Counted from the stretch's first letter, positions 7,895 to 17,099 are shown. The stretch is DNA of 64,000 nt from Endozoicomonas sp. 8E (GCF_032883915.1 NZ_CP120717.1:305501-369500), one strand, 5' to 3'. Notes: generated by a model not told the origin, from the letters alone. Numbers and translations: made by a program.

Positions 7895-9106
7895 ATGGGC
7901 GATTTTTACCAGAATGGCACTATCACCAATTTCCATAATTTGAGGGTACGTTCGGTTGAAGATATGGAGCAGGAGCTGCAGGCCTTTTCCCGTCAGCGCC
8001 CTATGTCTCTGGTTTTGCCTTCGCTGTTCTCTGAGCTGAAGGGGCCGGCCTTGAATAATATTGTTCAGGAGCTTAGCCAGGTGGGTTATCTTTCCGAGAT
8101 TGTTATAGGTCTGGACAGAGCCAACGAAAAAGAATTTGCCTATTCAAGAGACTTTTTTGCCCAGTTGAATCAGCATCACCGGATTCTGTGGCAGGATGGT
8201 CCCGGACTTCGTGAAATTGACCGTCTGCTTGAAAGTAAGGGATTGGCCCCTAAAGAGGCTGGAAAAGGAAGAAACGTCTGGTACTGCTATGGTTATGTGC
8301 TGGCTTCAGCCAAGTCAGAAGCCGTAGCTCTGCACGACTGTGACATAGTGACCTACCAGAGAGATCTGCTGGCCAGACTGCTCTATCCGGTAGCGAATCC
8401 TGCGTTCAGTTATGATTTTTGCAAGGGCTATTACGCAAGAGTGGCGGACAACAAACTCAATGGCAGGGTCAGCCGTCTGCTGGTGACGCCGCTGTTGCGA
8501 GCCCTGAAAAAAATTCTCGGCCCAATGGATTACCTGGAATACCTCGACAGTTTCCGTTATCCCCTGGCCGGTGAGTTTTCCATGCGAACCAGTGTTTTCA
8601 ATGACATCCGGATTCCCAGCGACTGGGGTCTGGAAATAGGGGTACTGTCAGAAGTTAAGAGAAACTATTCCAATAAACGGCTGTGTCAGGTTGATATTGC
8701 CGATGTTTACGATCACAAACATCAGCCTCTTTCGGAAGAAGATCGCAATGCCGGTCTGTCCAAAATGAGCCACGATATTATCAAGGCTGTGTTCAGGAAG
8801 CTGGCGACCAACGGGGTTCAGTTCAATACTGAAACCTTCCGCACGATCAAAGCGACTTATTACCGGGTCGCACTGGACTTCATTGAGTCCTATTACGATG
8901 ATGCGATGATGAATGGCCTGCATGTCGATCGTGATACGGAAGAGCGAGCCGTTGAACTCTTTGCCAGAAACATTATGGCAGCAGGGCAACACTTCCTGGA
9001 AAACCCCATGGAAAGACCCTTTATTCCCAGCTGGAATCGGGTGATGTCTGCAGTCCCTGATATTTTGGAGCGCCTCTATGATGCAGTAGAAGAAGACAAT
9101 GCCTGA
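7895..9106 (+). CDS. Glucosyl-3-phosphoglycerate synthase (GT81)
   Basis: 403 residues matching the GpgS/GT81 family. It has an N-terminal GT-A fold with IVIGLDRANEKEF and ILWQDGP, and the metal-binding DxD in LHDCDIVTYQRDLL near residue 150. Acceptor-site features follow: GYYARV, then FRYPLAGEFSM and DWGLEIGVL. It transfers glucose from an NDP-glucose donor to 3-phosphoglycerate; the upstream HAD enzyme then removes the phosphate. Starts at ATG 7895 after a purine-rich AGAAGAAGAGAAAG stretch, 59 bases after the phosphatase gene and likely in one transcript with galU. Glucosylglycerate is a known osmolyte made by marine bacteria under salt or nitrogen stress. Confidence 0.9.
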   Translation: MGDFYQNGTITNFHNLRVRSVEDMEQELQAFSRQRPMSLVLPSLFSELKGPALNNIVQELSQVGYLSEIVIGLDRANEKEFAYSRDFFAQLNQHHRILWQDGPGLREIDRLLESKGLAPKEAGKGRNVWYCYGYVLASAKSEAVALHDCDIVTYQRDLLARLLYPVANPAFSYDFCKGYYARVADNKLNGRVSRLLVTPLLRALKKILGPMDYLEYLDSFRYPLAGEFSMRTSVFNDIRIPSDWGLEIGVLSEVKRNYSNKRLCQVDIADVYDHKHQPLSEEDRNAGLSKMSHDIIKAVFRKLATNGVQFNTETFRTIKATYYRVALDFIESYYDDAMMNGLHVDRDTEERAVELFARNIMAAGQHFLENPMERPFIPSWNRVMSAVPDILERLYDAVEEDNA

Positions 9107-9140
9107 TTAAAGCGCACAGATAGTCTCGAATCATCACCCA

Positions 9141-9198
9141 TTCAGCTTTTCAAGGGTTGACCTTCCAGCTACTGGATAGTTTAAGTTGAAAAGCTGAA
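9141..9198 (+). promoter_or_regulatory. MerR/CueR-type promoter of the copper efflux operon, inside an inverted repeat
   Basis: TTGACC (9157-9162) and TAAGTT (9182-9187) are separated by 19 bases, the long spacer that MerR-family activators need. The spacer begins TTCCAGCTACTGGA, a dyad very like CueR-family operators. The whole promoter sits between perfect 13-base inverted copies TTCAGCTTTTCAA (9141-9153) and TTGAAAAGCTGAA (9186-9198). The first gene of the operon starts at 9218. Control by the CueR encoded at 20543 is inference. Confidence 0.7.
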
Positions 9199-9217
9199 CC
9201 ATAATCTCCTGAATTCT

Positions 9218-9661
9218 ATGTCCATCCTTCACCTGAACCTGAAACAAAGGCAGAATATTGGCACAGCAATGATTGCTCTGCTGATGTTTTTGTTGTTGCA
9301 GGTTTGCCTGATGGAGTCGTCACAGGCTATGGTTGCTGACCAGTCAGACATGCCCATGATGATGCCAGCCAATGCTTACGGCATGGCGGATGATTTGTCC
9401 ATGGATCATGACTGCTGTAAGCCTTCCCCGGCAGAGCATCTGCAGAAAGCGAACCAGGTTTGTCCAGACTGCGATTCTGAGGATCGCTATATCCCGTTTT
9501 CTCACCCGGACAGTAAGCCGACTTTTACCCTGCTTTATGTAGTTGCAGAGTTGATCTTGCTGGACGCTGAACCGTCGCAGGACTGGATTTCTGCCCCCCC
9601 ATTTTCAGTATACCGCTCGCAGCCTTATATCTATCTGGCCAATGTCTCCTTTCTGGAATAG
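9218..9661 (+). CDS. Exported Met/His/Cys-rich protein at the head of the copper operon
   Basis: 147 residues and not assigned to a family. A hydrophobic segment at about residues 15-33 ends near SSQA and looks like a signal peptide or anchor. After it comes a run rich in possible copper ligands: MPMMMPANAYGM, MDHDCCKP and VCPDCDSED. The Met, His and Cys clusters, the MerR-type promoter just upstream and the CusCBA genes just downstream suggest a periplasmic metal-binding accessory. The C-terminal half (residues 90-147) has no motif I know. It is placed first in the operon, 92 bases before the efflux channel gene. Confidence 0.65.
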   Translation: MSILHLNLKQRQNIGTAMIALLMFLLLQVCLMESSQAMVADQSDMPMMMPANAYGMADDLSMDHDCCKPSPAEHLQKANQVCPDCDSEDRYIPFSHPDSKPTFTLLYVVAELILLDAEPSQDWISAPPFSVYRSQPYIYLANVSFLE

Positions 9662-9753
9662 CACTCCATAAACATCGTCGTTTAAAAAACTGAGTGAAAC
9701 CTTGATTTTGCAGTGCCCCCTTGTATGGGATTGGCACTGCTGTGGAGACAAAC

Positions 9754-11007
9754 ATGCAACTGAAACGGACTATGGCATCCGCTGCATGGCTGTTATTGGT
9801 ATCGGCAGGAGTCACTGCAGACCGCCTGACTCTCTCAGAAGCTGAGCAAAAAGCTCTGGCTGCTGACCCAATGATTCAAGCCTATGAAAAACAGTCCAGA
9901 GGTTATCGGGAGCTGGCTATCGCTGACGAGAGCTGGTCTGATCCCAGAGTGTCCATAGGCACCATGAACCTTCCGGGCGACAATCCGGACCCTGCCAGTC
10001 AGGGGATGCTGGAGCTGAAAATAGAGCAGATGCTCCCCCGCGGAGACAGCAATCAGATCAAGAGCAAGAAGACTGAGCTGAAGGCCAGGGGATCAGATTC
10101 AGCAGCCGAAAACCGCAAACTGGAAGTGCTGAGAGAGGTTCGACTGGCCTGGCTCGACAGCTGGTACTGGCAGCAGACACTGGCCATGCTGGATGAAAAT
10201 CGCTACCTGTTCGAAAGTCTGCGCAGTGTTACTGAGTCCATGTACCGGCAAGGCAAGAAAAGTCAGCAGGATCTGATCAGTGCCGGGCTGGCACTGGCCC
10301 GACTTGATGATCGGGTGTTGTCGTCTGAAAGCCGTCTGAATGAGAGCCGCGTGATACTTAACCGATGGTTAGGTGAAGATTCGAGTGTGGAACTGTCCAA
10401 TAAGCTACCCAGTCAGAATGGAATATCTGCACCTTCAATGAAGGCTGTACAGATTCACCCACTGATCAACACCCGGGAGCTATTGATTCAGCAATCAGAG
10501 CAGGGTGTTGCACTGGCCCGGGAAGCTTATAAACCTCAATGGGGAGCCGAGGTCAAATACAGTCGATCCATGTCAGACCTGTCTTCCAGTATGGGCTCTG
10601 ACAGCCGTGATCAATACTCCCTGATGCTGATGGTGGATATTCCATTGTTCACCGGCAATCGTCAGGATCGACAGCTGGCAGCCAGTCATTATCAGCGGGA
10701 AGCAGCTACGGCTGAAAAAAGTGAGCTGTTAAGAAAATTGATGGCTGAAGCCCGACAGGAATATGCCCGTTTTCAGGGTCTTGAGAGGAGACTGGAGCAA
10801 TATCAGCAGACGCTTCTGCCACAGGCCCACCGACAGTCAGAGTCGACGCTCAATGCCTACCAGAGTGATGCCAGTGACTTTCGCTCTGTCGTGCAATCCT
10901 ATATCGAAGAACTGAACCTGCAGATTGAATTGCTCAGGCTCCGGGCGGATACCCTGAAGAGCAAAGCAAAGCTTGATTACCTGATGCCGAAGGAGAAGGC
11001 ACAATGA
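9754..11007 (+). CDS. Outer-membrane efflux channel, CusC/CzcC-like (TolC family)
   Basis: 417 residues from ATG 9754, chosen because GTGGAG lies about 10 bases upstream and a clean signal peptide follows (MQLKRTMASAAWLLLVSAGVTA); a frame extending to 9721 is less likely. The LTLSEAEQKALAADP start and two long alpha-helical halves are typical of heavy-metal TolC-family channels, as is the VDIPLFTGNRQDRQ segment. There is no lipobox cysteine, so it is CzcC-like rather than a lipoprotein like E. coli CusC. It would form the outer-membrane duct of the tripartite pump with the next two genes. Its stop overlaps the next start (ATGA). Confidence 0.88.
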   Translation: MQLKRTMASAAWLLLVSAGVTADRLTLSEAEQKALAADPMIQAYEKQSRGYRELAIADESWSDPRVSIGTMNLPGDNPDPASQGMLELKIEQMLPRGDSNQIKSKKTELKARGSDSAAENRKLEVLREVRLAWLDSWYWQQTLAMLDENRYLFESLRSVTESMYRQGKKSQQDLISAGLALARLDDRVLSSESRLNESRVILNRWLGEDSSVELSNKLPSQNGISAPSMKAVQIHPLINTRELLIQQSEQGVALAREAYKPQWGAEVKYSRSMSDLSSSMGSDSRDQYSLMLMVDIPLFTGNRQDRQLAASHYQREAATAEKSELLRKLMAEARQEYARFQGLERRLEQYQQTLLPQAHRQSESTLNAYQSDASDFRSVVQSYIEELNLQIELLRLRADTLKSKAKLDYLMPKEKAQ

Positions 11008-12398
11008 GAAACTGGATCTTGATGGCGTCAGTCTCCGCAGTTGCATTTGCGGCAGGGATCGGTGCCAGGGGGCTGCTGCTGGACGGCCATGATGAAAGCG
11101 TGGCTGACTCCGGTGACCAAAAGCCACTGTATTGGGTTGCCCCCATGGACCCTGATTACAAAAGGGACAAACCAGGAAAGTCACCCATGGGTATGGATCT
11201 TGTGCCGGTCTATAAAAAGGAAAAGGTAGACGATACACCCGGTACGATTGCAGTTTCTTCTGCAGTTATAAACAGTCTCGGGGTGCGCTCGGAACCAGCT
11301 GTAGTGCAGACGATTCAACCCCGAATCACTACGGTAGGCCTTGTTGGCTTCGACGAGGACAGCCTTCGTCAGGTAAACAGTCGGGTGGAAGGCTGGATCA
11401 GGAACCTTCAGGTCTCTTCCCGGGGTGAGTTTGTTAATAAAGATAGCAAGCTTTTTGATCTCTATTCCCCGGCTCTGGTGAGTGCCCAGGAAGAGCTGTT
11501 ATCTGCTGTCCGCTCTGGCAATCAGGGATTCATTCAGGCATCAAAAGATCGCCTTGTCTCTCTGGGTGTCTCTGGTCATGTGATTCAACGAATCATCCGA
11601 AACAGAAAAGTTGAGCAGACATTGTCTTTTTATGCGCCTGTCAGCGGCTACCTCTCTCAGCTGAATACCCGGGAGGGTGGCTACGTCAATCCGTCCAAAA
11701 CGATACTTGAACTGGCCTCGCTGGATTCGATCTGGGTGGTAGCGGAGGTCTTTGAAAGACAGTCACAGCTGGTCAAGGCCGGTCAAAAGGCGGTCATGTC
11801 GGTGGATTATATTACCGGAAAGGAGTGGCAGGGCAGTGTCGATTATATCTATCCGGAGCTTGATTCCCAGACTCGAAGCCTGCGTGTACGACTTCGGTTT
11901 GATAATCCCGGTAGTGAGCTGAAACCCAACATGTTCTCGAAAGTGACCATCTTTCCGGAAGCCTTTAAAGCATTGAGTATTCCCCTGGAAGCTGTTCTGC
12001 GGCTGGAATCCCATGACCGTGTGGTGAAAGATCTGGGAGAAGGACGGTTTCGCTCGGCCAGAATCGAGTTGGGACGCGAGGTTGACGGTCGAGTCGAAGT
12101 TCTGAAAGGCCTGACGACTGCTGATCGTATCGTGACTTCTGCGCAGTTCCTGCTGGATTCAGAGTCCAGTATTCATGCTGATCTGAGTCGGATTGAAGGG
12201 AGCACGGATCATAGTGTTCATGATATGTCGGGCATGAACATGGATCACTCCGGTCATGATATGTCGGGCATGGACATGGATCACTCCGGTCACAGTATGT
12301 CGACCAGCGATATGAAAGACGAAAGTCGTCCAATGGATAAAATGGAACATAGCCAGCACCAGATGCCAGCTATGGATCACAGCATGATGGGCCACTGA
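11004..12398 (+). CDS. cusB: Periplasmic adaptor of a copper/silver RND pump, CusB-like
   Basis: 464 residues. An N-terminal membrane segment is followed by a heavy-metal-binding domain (YWVAPMDPDYKRDKPGKSPM then GMDLVPVY, about residues 43-71). The barrel-sandwich and beta-barrel domains of CusB-type adaptors come next (FYAPVSGYLSQL, VNPSKTILELASL, then IWVVAEVFE). The last 60 residues are a tail of repeated DMSGM(N/D)MDHSGH units ending AMDHSMMGH, rich in Met and His. The tail is not part of the core fold and would be a flexible metal sponge, comparable in role to separate CusF or CopB-type Met/His regions. Overlaps the channel gene by 4 bases. Confidence 0.92.
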   Translation: MRNWILMASVSAVAFAAGIGARGLLLDGHDESVADSGDQKPLYWVAPMDPDYKRDKPGKSPMGMDLVPVYKKEKVDDTPGTIAVSSAVINSLGVRSEPAVVQTIQPRITTVGLVGFDEDSLRQVNSRVEGWIRNLQVSSRGEFVNKDSKLFDLYSPALVSAQEELLSAVRSGNQGFIQASKDRLVSLGVSGHVIQRIIRNRKVEQTLSFYAPVSGYLSQLNTREGGYVNPSKTILELASLDSIWVVAEVFERQSQLVKAGQKAVMSVDYITGKEWQGSVDYIYPELDSQTRSLRVRLRFDNPGSELKPNMFSKVTIFPEAFKALSIPLEAVLRLESHDRVVKDLGEGRFRSARIELGREVDGRVEVLKGLTTADRIVTSAQFLLDSESSIHADLSRIEGSTDHSVHDMSGMNMDHSGHDMSGMDMDHSGHSMSTSDMKDESRPMDKMEHSQHQMPAMDHSMMGH

Positions 12399-12408
12399 GG
12401 AACGAACC

Positions 12409-15400
12409 ATGATCACTGCGATAATTCGCTGGTCACTGGGAAATCGTTTCCTGGTGTTACTGGCTGCACTGGCGCTATTGTTTGCCGGTGTCTGGATCAC
12501 AAAGAAAACCCCTGTGGATGCCCTGCCTGATCTCTCGGATGTGCAGGTGATCATCAAGACCGATTATCCCGGTCAGGCGCCTCAGGTGGTGGAAGATCAG
12601 GTGACCTATCCGCTGACGACCGCCATGATGGCTGTGCCCGGGGCCGTCGATGTCAGGGGGGTCTCAATGTTTGGCACTTCTTATGTCTACATCCTGTTTG
12701 AAGATGGCACAGATATGTACTGGGCTCGTTCCCGGGTGCTGGAGTATTTGAATCAGGTTCAGTCCAGCCTTCCGGATTCAGCAAAGACTGCACTGGGACC
12801 TGATGCGACAGGTGTCGGCTGGGTATTTAATTATGCCCTGGTGGATCGAGGCGGTGATCACGATCTGGCCCAGCTGACCAGCCTGCAAAACTGGTATCTC
12901 AAGTTCCAGCTGCAATCAGTGCCCGGGGTGAGTGAGGTGGCAACGGTAGGTGGCATGGTTCGCCAGTATCAGGCGGTTGCTGATCCTGACAAGCTGAGAG
13001 CCTATGGTATTTCCCTCCGGGAATTAGGCCGGGCCCTGCAGGAAGGCAATAGTGAATCCGGCGCTTCTGCTATTGAGATGGCCGAGGCTGAATATATGGT
13101 TCGAGTCAGTGGTTACCTGGATTCATTGAAGGATATAAGACAACTGCCTTTGAAAATAACCCCTGAAGGGACACCTCTGACGGTTGGCGATGTCGCCGAT
13201 GTGCGCACCGGTCCGCAAATGAGAAGAGGTATTGCCGAGCTGAATGGTGAGGGCGAGGTCGTCGGGGGGATTATTGTCATGCGTTATGGCGAAAATGCCC
13301 GAGAGGTCATTGAGGGAGTAAAAAACAGGCTGCAAGAGCTGGCCAGTGGCTTGCCGGAAGGTGTGGAAATCATCACGACCTATGATCGTTCCACTCTGGT
13401 CGATGAATCTGTCCGGACTCTGAACAGCACTCTGATGACCCAGCTGATCATTGTTGTGGCCATCTGTGCCCTTTTCCTTCTGCATTTCCGTTCTTCCCTG
13501 GTCATCGTGATCAGTCTGCCCCTGGGGATTCTGGGTGCTTTTGTGATCATGTATCTCCAGGGGCTGAATGCCAACATCATGTCCCTGGGCGGCATTGCTG
13601 TGGCCATAGGTTCAATGGTGGACGGCGCCATCGTCATGATAGAGAACTTCCACAAACATATGCAGCGCGTGAGGGTAACGGCTGCCAATCGCTGGCAGGT
13701 TGTGCGACAGTCGTCAATTGAAGTGGGGCCGCCGCTGTTTTTCTCGCTGCTCATTGAGGCCATCAGTTTTATGCCGGTCTTCAGTCTGCAGGCTCAGGAG
13801 GGGCGCATGTTTTCTCCTCTGGCTTTTACCAAGTCATACGCCATGGTGGTGGCGGCCGGGCTGACCATAACCCTGGTGCCAGTGCTGATCGGCTATTTGG
13901 TCCGGGGCAAGATTATGTCTGAAGATAAAAACCCGGTGAACAAGGGTTTGATGGCTGCTTATCGACCTCTGATCCATTTTGCCCTGAAGCATCCTAAGGC
14001 TCTGGTCGCGGGTGCCATTGTTCTTATGGTTGTGGGCACATTACCGGCTTCGAAGCTGGGCAGTGAATTTATGCCACCGTTGGATGAAGGTGACCTGATG
14101 TACATGCCGACTACCTACGCAGGTATTTCGACGGGCAAAGCCAGAGAGTTGCTCCAGCAGACTGATCGTCTGATTAAAACAGTGCCAGAAGTTGAGACGG
14201 TATTCGGTAAGGCAGGGCGTGCTGAAACAGCAACCGATCCGGCACCTTTGACCATGATCGAAACCATTGTCCAGCTCAAGCCCAGAAGTGAGTGGCGCGA
14301 AGGTTTAACGCCAGAACAACTGAAAACTGAGCTTGAGGAACGGGTAAAACTGCCTGGCGTCAGCAATGCCTGGGTGATGCCGATCAAAACCCGAATCGAC
14401 ATGCTTTCTACGGGTATTAAAACCCCGGTAGGGATTCAGGTGACCGGGCCTGATCTCGACACCATAGAAGACATTGGCAAGGCGCTGGAACAACTGCTGA
14501 CACCGGTGGCAGGAACACTCTCTGTTTATGCCGAGCGAGTGGCAGGCGGACGCTATATCCGGGTTGATATTGATCGTATCAGAGCCGCTCGATACGGCTT
14601 GAGTATCAGTACTATTCAGTCGGTGACGTCTTCCGCTATTGGAGGTATGGATATAACTCAGGCGGTGGAAGGTGTGGAACGCTATCCAGTCAATCTTCGT
14701 TATCCACAGCACTATCGTAACTCGGTTGAAAAACTGAAAGTGCTGCCGGTCGTGACACCATCAGGCCAGACCATAGCGCTTGGCGACGTCGCTAATATCT
14801 ACGTTGAGGAAGGTCCTGCAGCCGTTCAGTCAGAAAATGCCAGGCCCACCGGACGTGTGCTGGTGGATATTGCTGACAGGGATTTGGGATCTTACGTGGA
14901 AGAAGCAAAAAATCTGGTGGCCGCGAACCTCGATTTGCCCGCAGGTTATGCCCTGGAATGGACAGGGCAGTACGAATACATGGAAAGGGCCAGCGAACGG
15001 TTGGGCGTGATCATCCCTGCCACTTTACTGTTCATAACGGTGGTGTTATTCCTGACGTTCAGAAGCACTTTTGAGGTGGTCACCATTCTGGGCACCCTGC
15101 CTTTTGCCCTGATAGGCGGCATCTGGCTGATGTATCTGCAGGACTACAACCTCTCAGTTGCAGTGGGTGTTGGTTTTATTGCTCTGGCCGGTGTCACAGT
15201 GGGCAATGCCATCATGATGCTGGTTTATCTCAATCAATCTCTGGCTGAATTTAACCGGTCAGGAAGAAGCCTGTCTGCACAGGAAATCAAGCAGGCGGTA
15301 TTGGATGGCGCTGTTCTGAGACTCAGGCCCATTATGATGACGGTTTGCACCATTCTTTTTGGTCTTATACCGGCCATGCTCAATAATGGCACTGGCTCCG

Positions 15401-15537
15401 AGGTCATGCAGCGCATTGCTGGCCCGATGATCGGTGGCATTGTCAGCTCACTGGCGGTGACTCTCGTGCTGGTGCCTGCCGTTTATTTTCTGTGGCACAG
15501 CCGGGAAAAGGCTCTGACCAATCAGATCAATCAATGA
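12409..15537 (+). CDS. cusA: Copper/silver RND efflux transporter, CusA-like
   Basis: 1042 residues, the usual length of heavy-metal efflux RND proteins. It begins MITAIIRWSLGNRFLVLLAA with the first membrane helix, then DALPDLSDVQVIIKTDYPGQ as in CusA/CzcA. The second set of helices starts near residue 330. The segments GDLMYMPTTYAG (near 563) and MPIKTRIDMLSTGIKTPVGI (near 661) carry methionines that correspond, from knowledge of E. coli CusA, to its periplasmic Cu(I)/Ag(I) site. This favours monovalent copper/silver over Zn/Co/Cd. It begins 10 bases after cusB and is the pump of the operon. Confidence 0.94.
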   Translation: MITAIIRWSLGNRFLVLLAALALLFAGVWITKKTPVDALPDLSDVQVIIKTDYPGQAPQVVEDQVTYPLTTAMMAVPGAVDVRGVSMFGTSYVYILFEDGTDMYWARSRVLEYLNQVQSSLPDSAKTALGPDATGVGWVFNYALVDRGGDHDLAQLTSLQNWYLKFQLQSVPGVSEVATVGGMVRQYQAVADPDKLRAYGISLRELGRALQEGNSESGASAIEMAEAEYMVRVSGYLDSLKDIRQLPLKITPEGTPLTVGDVADVRTGPQMRRGIAELNGEGEVVGGIIVMRYGENAREVIEGVKNRLQELASGLPEGVEIITTYDRSTLVDESVRTLNSTLMTQLIIVVAICALFLLHFRSSLVIVISLPLGILGAFVIMYLQGLNANIMSLGGIAVAIGSMVDGAIVMIENFHKHMQRVRVTAANRWQVVRQSSIEVGPPLFFSLLIEAISFMPVFSLQAQEGRMFSPLAFTKSYAMVVAAGLTITLVPVLIGYLVRGKIMSEDKNPVNKGLMAAYRPLIHFALKHPKALVAGAIVLMVVGTLPASKLGSEFMPPLDEGDLMYMPTTYAGISTGKARELLQQTDRLIKTVPEVETVFGKAGRAETATDPAPLTMIETIVQLKPRSEWREGLTPEQLKTELEERVKLPGVSNAWVMPIKTRIDMLSTGIKTPVGIQVTGPDLDTIEDIGKALEQLLTPVAGTLSVYAERVAGGRYIRVDIDRIRAARYGLSISTIQSVTSSAIGGMDITQAVEGVERYPVNLRYPQHYRNSVEKLKVLPVVTPSGQTIALGDVANIYVEEGPAAVQSENARPTGRVLVDIADRDLGSYVEEAKNLVAANLDLPAGYALEWTGQYEYMERASERLGVIIPATLLFITVVLFLTFRSTFEVVTILGTLPFALIGGIWLMYLQDYNLSVAVGVGFIALAGVTVGNAIMMLVYLNQSLAEFNRSGRSLSAQEIKQAVLDGAVLRLRPIMMTVCTILFGLIPAMLNNGTGSEVMQRIAGPMIGGIVSSLAVTLVLVPAVYFLWHSREKALTNQINQ

Positions 15538-15570
15538 ATTATGAAGCACTCGAAAAAGGAGAGTGAAACC

Positions 15571-16020
15571 ATGAAAAAGCTGAAAGCCCTGTTTCTGGGA
15601 ACTGCTGTTTTAATGTCGTCTATGCTGACCAAGGCTGAGGAGTCATTACCGACAGTCATGCTTTACAAAACCCCTGCCTGTGGTTGTTGCAAAGAGTGGG
15701 CGAAACACATGGAAGAGAATGGCTTTAAGGTCATGTCCCACGATGTGCCGAGCACAGCTGGCTATCGTGCCAAGGCCGGGATTCCGAAGGGAATGGAGTC
15801 TTGCCATACAGCCTTTATAGGCGATTATGCCTTTGAAGGTCATGTCCCGGCTGCAGACATCAAGCGTTTGCTGACTGAAAAGCCTGCTGGTGTAAACGGT
15901 CTGGCTGTTCCGGGTATGCCTGTGGGATCGCCAGGTATGGAGTACGGTGACCGTAAAGATCCTTATCAGGTGATCGGTTTCAGTAGAGATGGAAAGATGA
16001 GTGTATTTGCCACTCATTAA
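15571..16020 (+). CDS. DUF411 family periplasmic metal-binding protein
   Basis: I start at ATG 15571 because AAAAGGAGAG stands just upstream; an in-frame ATG at 15541 lies before that site. The 149-residue product has a signal peptide (MKKLKALFLGTAVLMSSMLTKA) and the DUF411 core: YKTPACGCCKEW with a C-G-C-C cluster, HDVPSTAGYRAKAGIP, SCHTAFIGDYAFEGHVPA, and GLAVPGMPVGSPGME. DUF411 proteins accompany copper efflux operons and are thought to bind copper. As the last gene of the cus operon it probably acts as a periplasmic metal carrier or chaperone. Confidence 0.88.
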   Translation: MKKLKALFLGTAVLMSSMLTKAEESLPTVMLYKTPACGCCKEWAKHMEENGFKVMSHDVPSTAGYRAKAGIPKGMESCHTAFIGDYAFEGHVPAADIKRLLTEKPAGVNGLAVPGMPVGSPGMEYGDRKDPYQVIGFSRDGKMSVFATH

Positions 16021-16030
16021 TTACGGCATG

Positions 16031-16064
16031 ACCCAAAGAAGCTCTGGCATGGGCTTCTTTGGGT
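16031..16064. terminator. Strong hairpin between convergent genes
   Basis: ACCCAAAGAAGC (16031-16042) pairs perfectly with GCTTCTTTGGGT (16053-16064), a 12-bp stem with a 10-base loop, just after the copper operon. No T run follows on the plus strand, so Rho-independent termination is likely but not textbook. Confidence 0.6.
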
Positions 16065-16130
16065 AACAGGGTTGAAATGCGGGCTTTTCAGGCTGATTTA
16101 TGCGTTGTGAACTCGGGGATTCAGGTATGA

Positions 16131-16949
16131 TTAAGGCAAATTCATTGCCAAAATTAATGGTGTTATTAAAATGCATAACATAGTTGAAGTGGAAGCAGAA
16201 GCAGAAGTGGAATTCCATCTTTGTGTATTTAGAGAAGTTCCTTTTATTGGGTAATATATATCATGGCTTTTTTCTAATCGCACATACTTCTCTATAAAAT
16301 TACGATTAAACGTTAATGACAGTTTATACTGGATTGCCAAATTGTCTTGATAGAATTTTCCAACATGTATTCCTAAGATAAATGAATTGTTTTGTCTGTA
16401 AAATAAGGGAGAACCTGAATCCCCAGGCTGGGAATCTCCGGGATATGAAACGAAATATACTTCATCATTACAGGAGCCTACCCAGCTTACAGATGCAAGC
16501 TGCAATAACTGCTGATTGGCATAACCTGCAACCATAAGGTCAGTAATATTATAAAGGTCTGGACACTTGGCATAGTCGATGTCAGCAGGAGGAATTGACA
16601 CAGGCTGGTTTAACTCGAGTATTGCTATATCGTATTTAGGCCTATCAGAGGCAGAAAAAAAATTATTATTTATTATATACTTTGTAACTTTGCTTTTAAT
16701 CTTGTTTTTAGTATTAAGAAAAGTTATGTCTAATTTTTTACCAATGCAGTGAGCTGAAGTCAACAAATGCTTATCAGATATGAGCACAGTAGTACAACCA
16801 TTATTAAGACCAGCTATCCATGGAAGCATACCAGGATTTATTTTTCTAACCGGCTTAGTGTATCGAGGAATTCTACTATTTGATTCACACAATATTTCTT
16901 CTGAAGTAAATATTAATATAAAAGAAAAGAGCACAATAATTTTTTTCAT
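16131..16949 (-). CDS. Exported trypsin-like serine protease (S1 family)
   Basis: 272 residues with a signal peptide (residues 1-21, ending EILCES). The catalytic triad is H67 in TSAHCIG, D107 in YDIAILEL and S178 in QPGDSGSP. C52 and C68 match the conserved disulfide around the catalytic His. The residue six before the Ser is D172, where trypsin has Asp189, so cleavage after Arg or Lys is expected. There is no full-length trypsin activation peptide, though the NPGMLPWIAGL segment fits the mature N-terminal strand. The C-terminus is a Ser/Thr-rich stretch (NSTSASASTST) and a 14-residue hydrophobic tail, which could be a membrane anchor. Markedly AT-rich. The next gene upstream on the same strand encodes a proprotein with an RERR site. 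Confidence 0.85.
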   Translation of the reverse strand: MKKIIVLFSFILIFTSEEILCESNSRIPRYTKPVRKINPGMLPWIAGLNNGCTTVLISDKHLLTSAHCIGKKLDITFLNTKNKIKSKVTKYIINNNFFSASDRPKYDIAILELNQPVSIPPADIDYAKCPDLYNITDLMVAGYANQQLLQLASVSWVGSCNDEVYFVSYPGDSQPGDSGSPLFYRQNNSFILGIHVGKFYQDNLAIQYKLSLTFNRNFIEKYVRLEKSHDIYYPIKGTSLNTQRWNSTSASASTSTMLCILITPLILAMNLP

Positions 16950-17065
16950 TAAGTGTTACCTGATTATGCTAGCCAAGTATGGAAAACTAGCATATTTCAA
17001 ACTTGCTGCCATATAACCACTTAATGATTTTTGAAGACATCCTCTAAGGAGCGCTTACGCCAAAA

Positions 17066-17099
17066 CCAGGTGCACCGATGGCGTCACCTGGATTTTTTT
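17066..17099. terminator. Bidirectional terminator downstream of the TGF-beta-like gene
   Basis: CCAGGTG (17066-17072) pairs with CACCTGG (17085-17091), followed by seven T on the plus strand (17093-17099). On the minus strand TTTT also follows the stem, so it can end transcription of the gene at 17143-17820. Confidence 0.65.
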
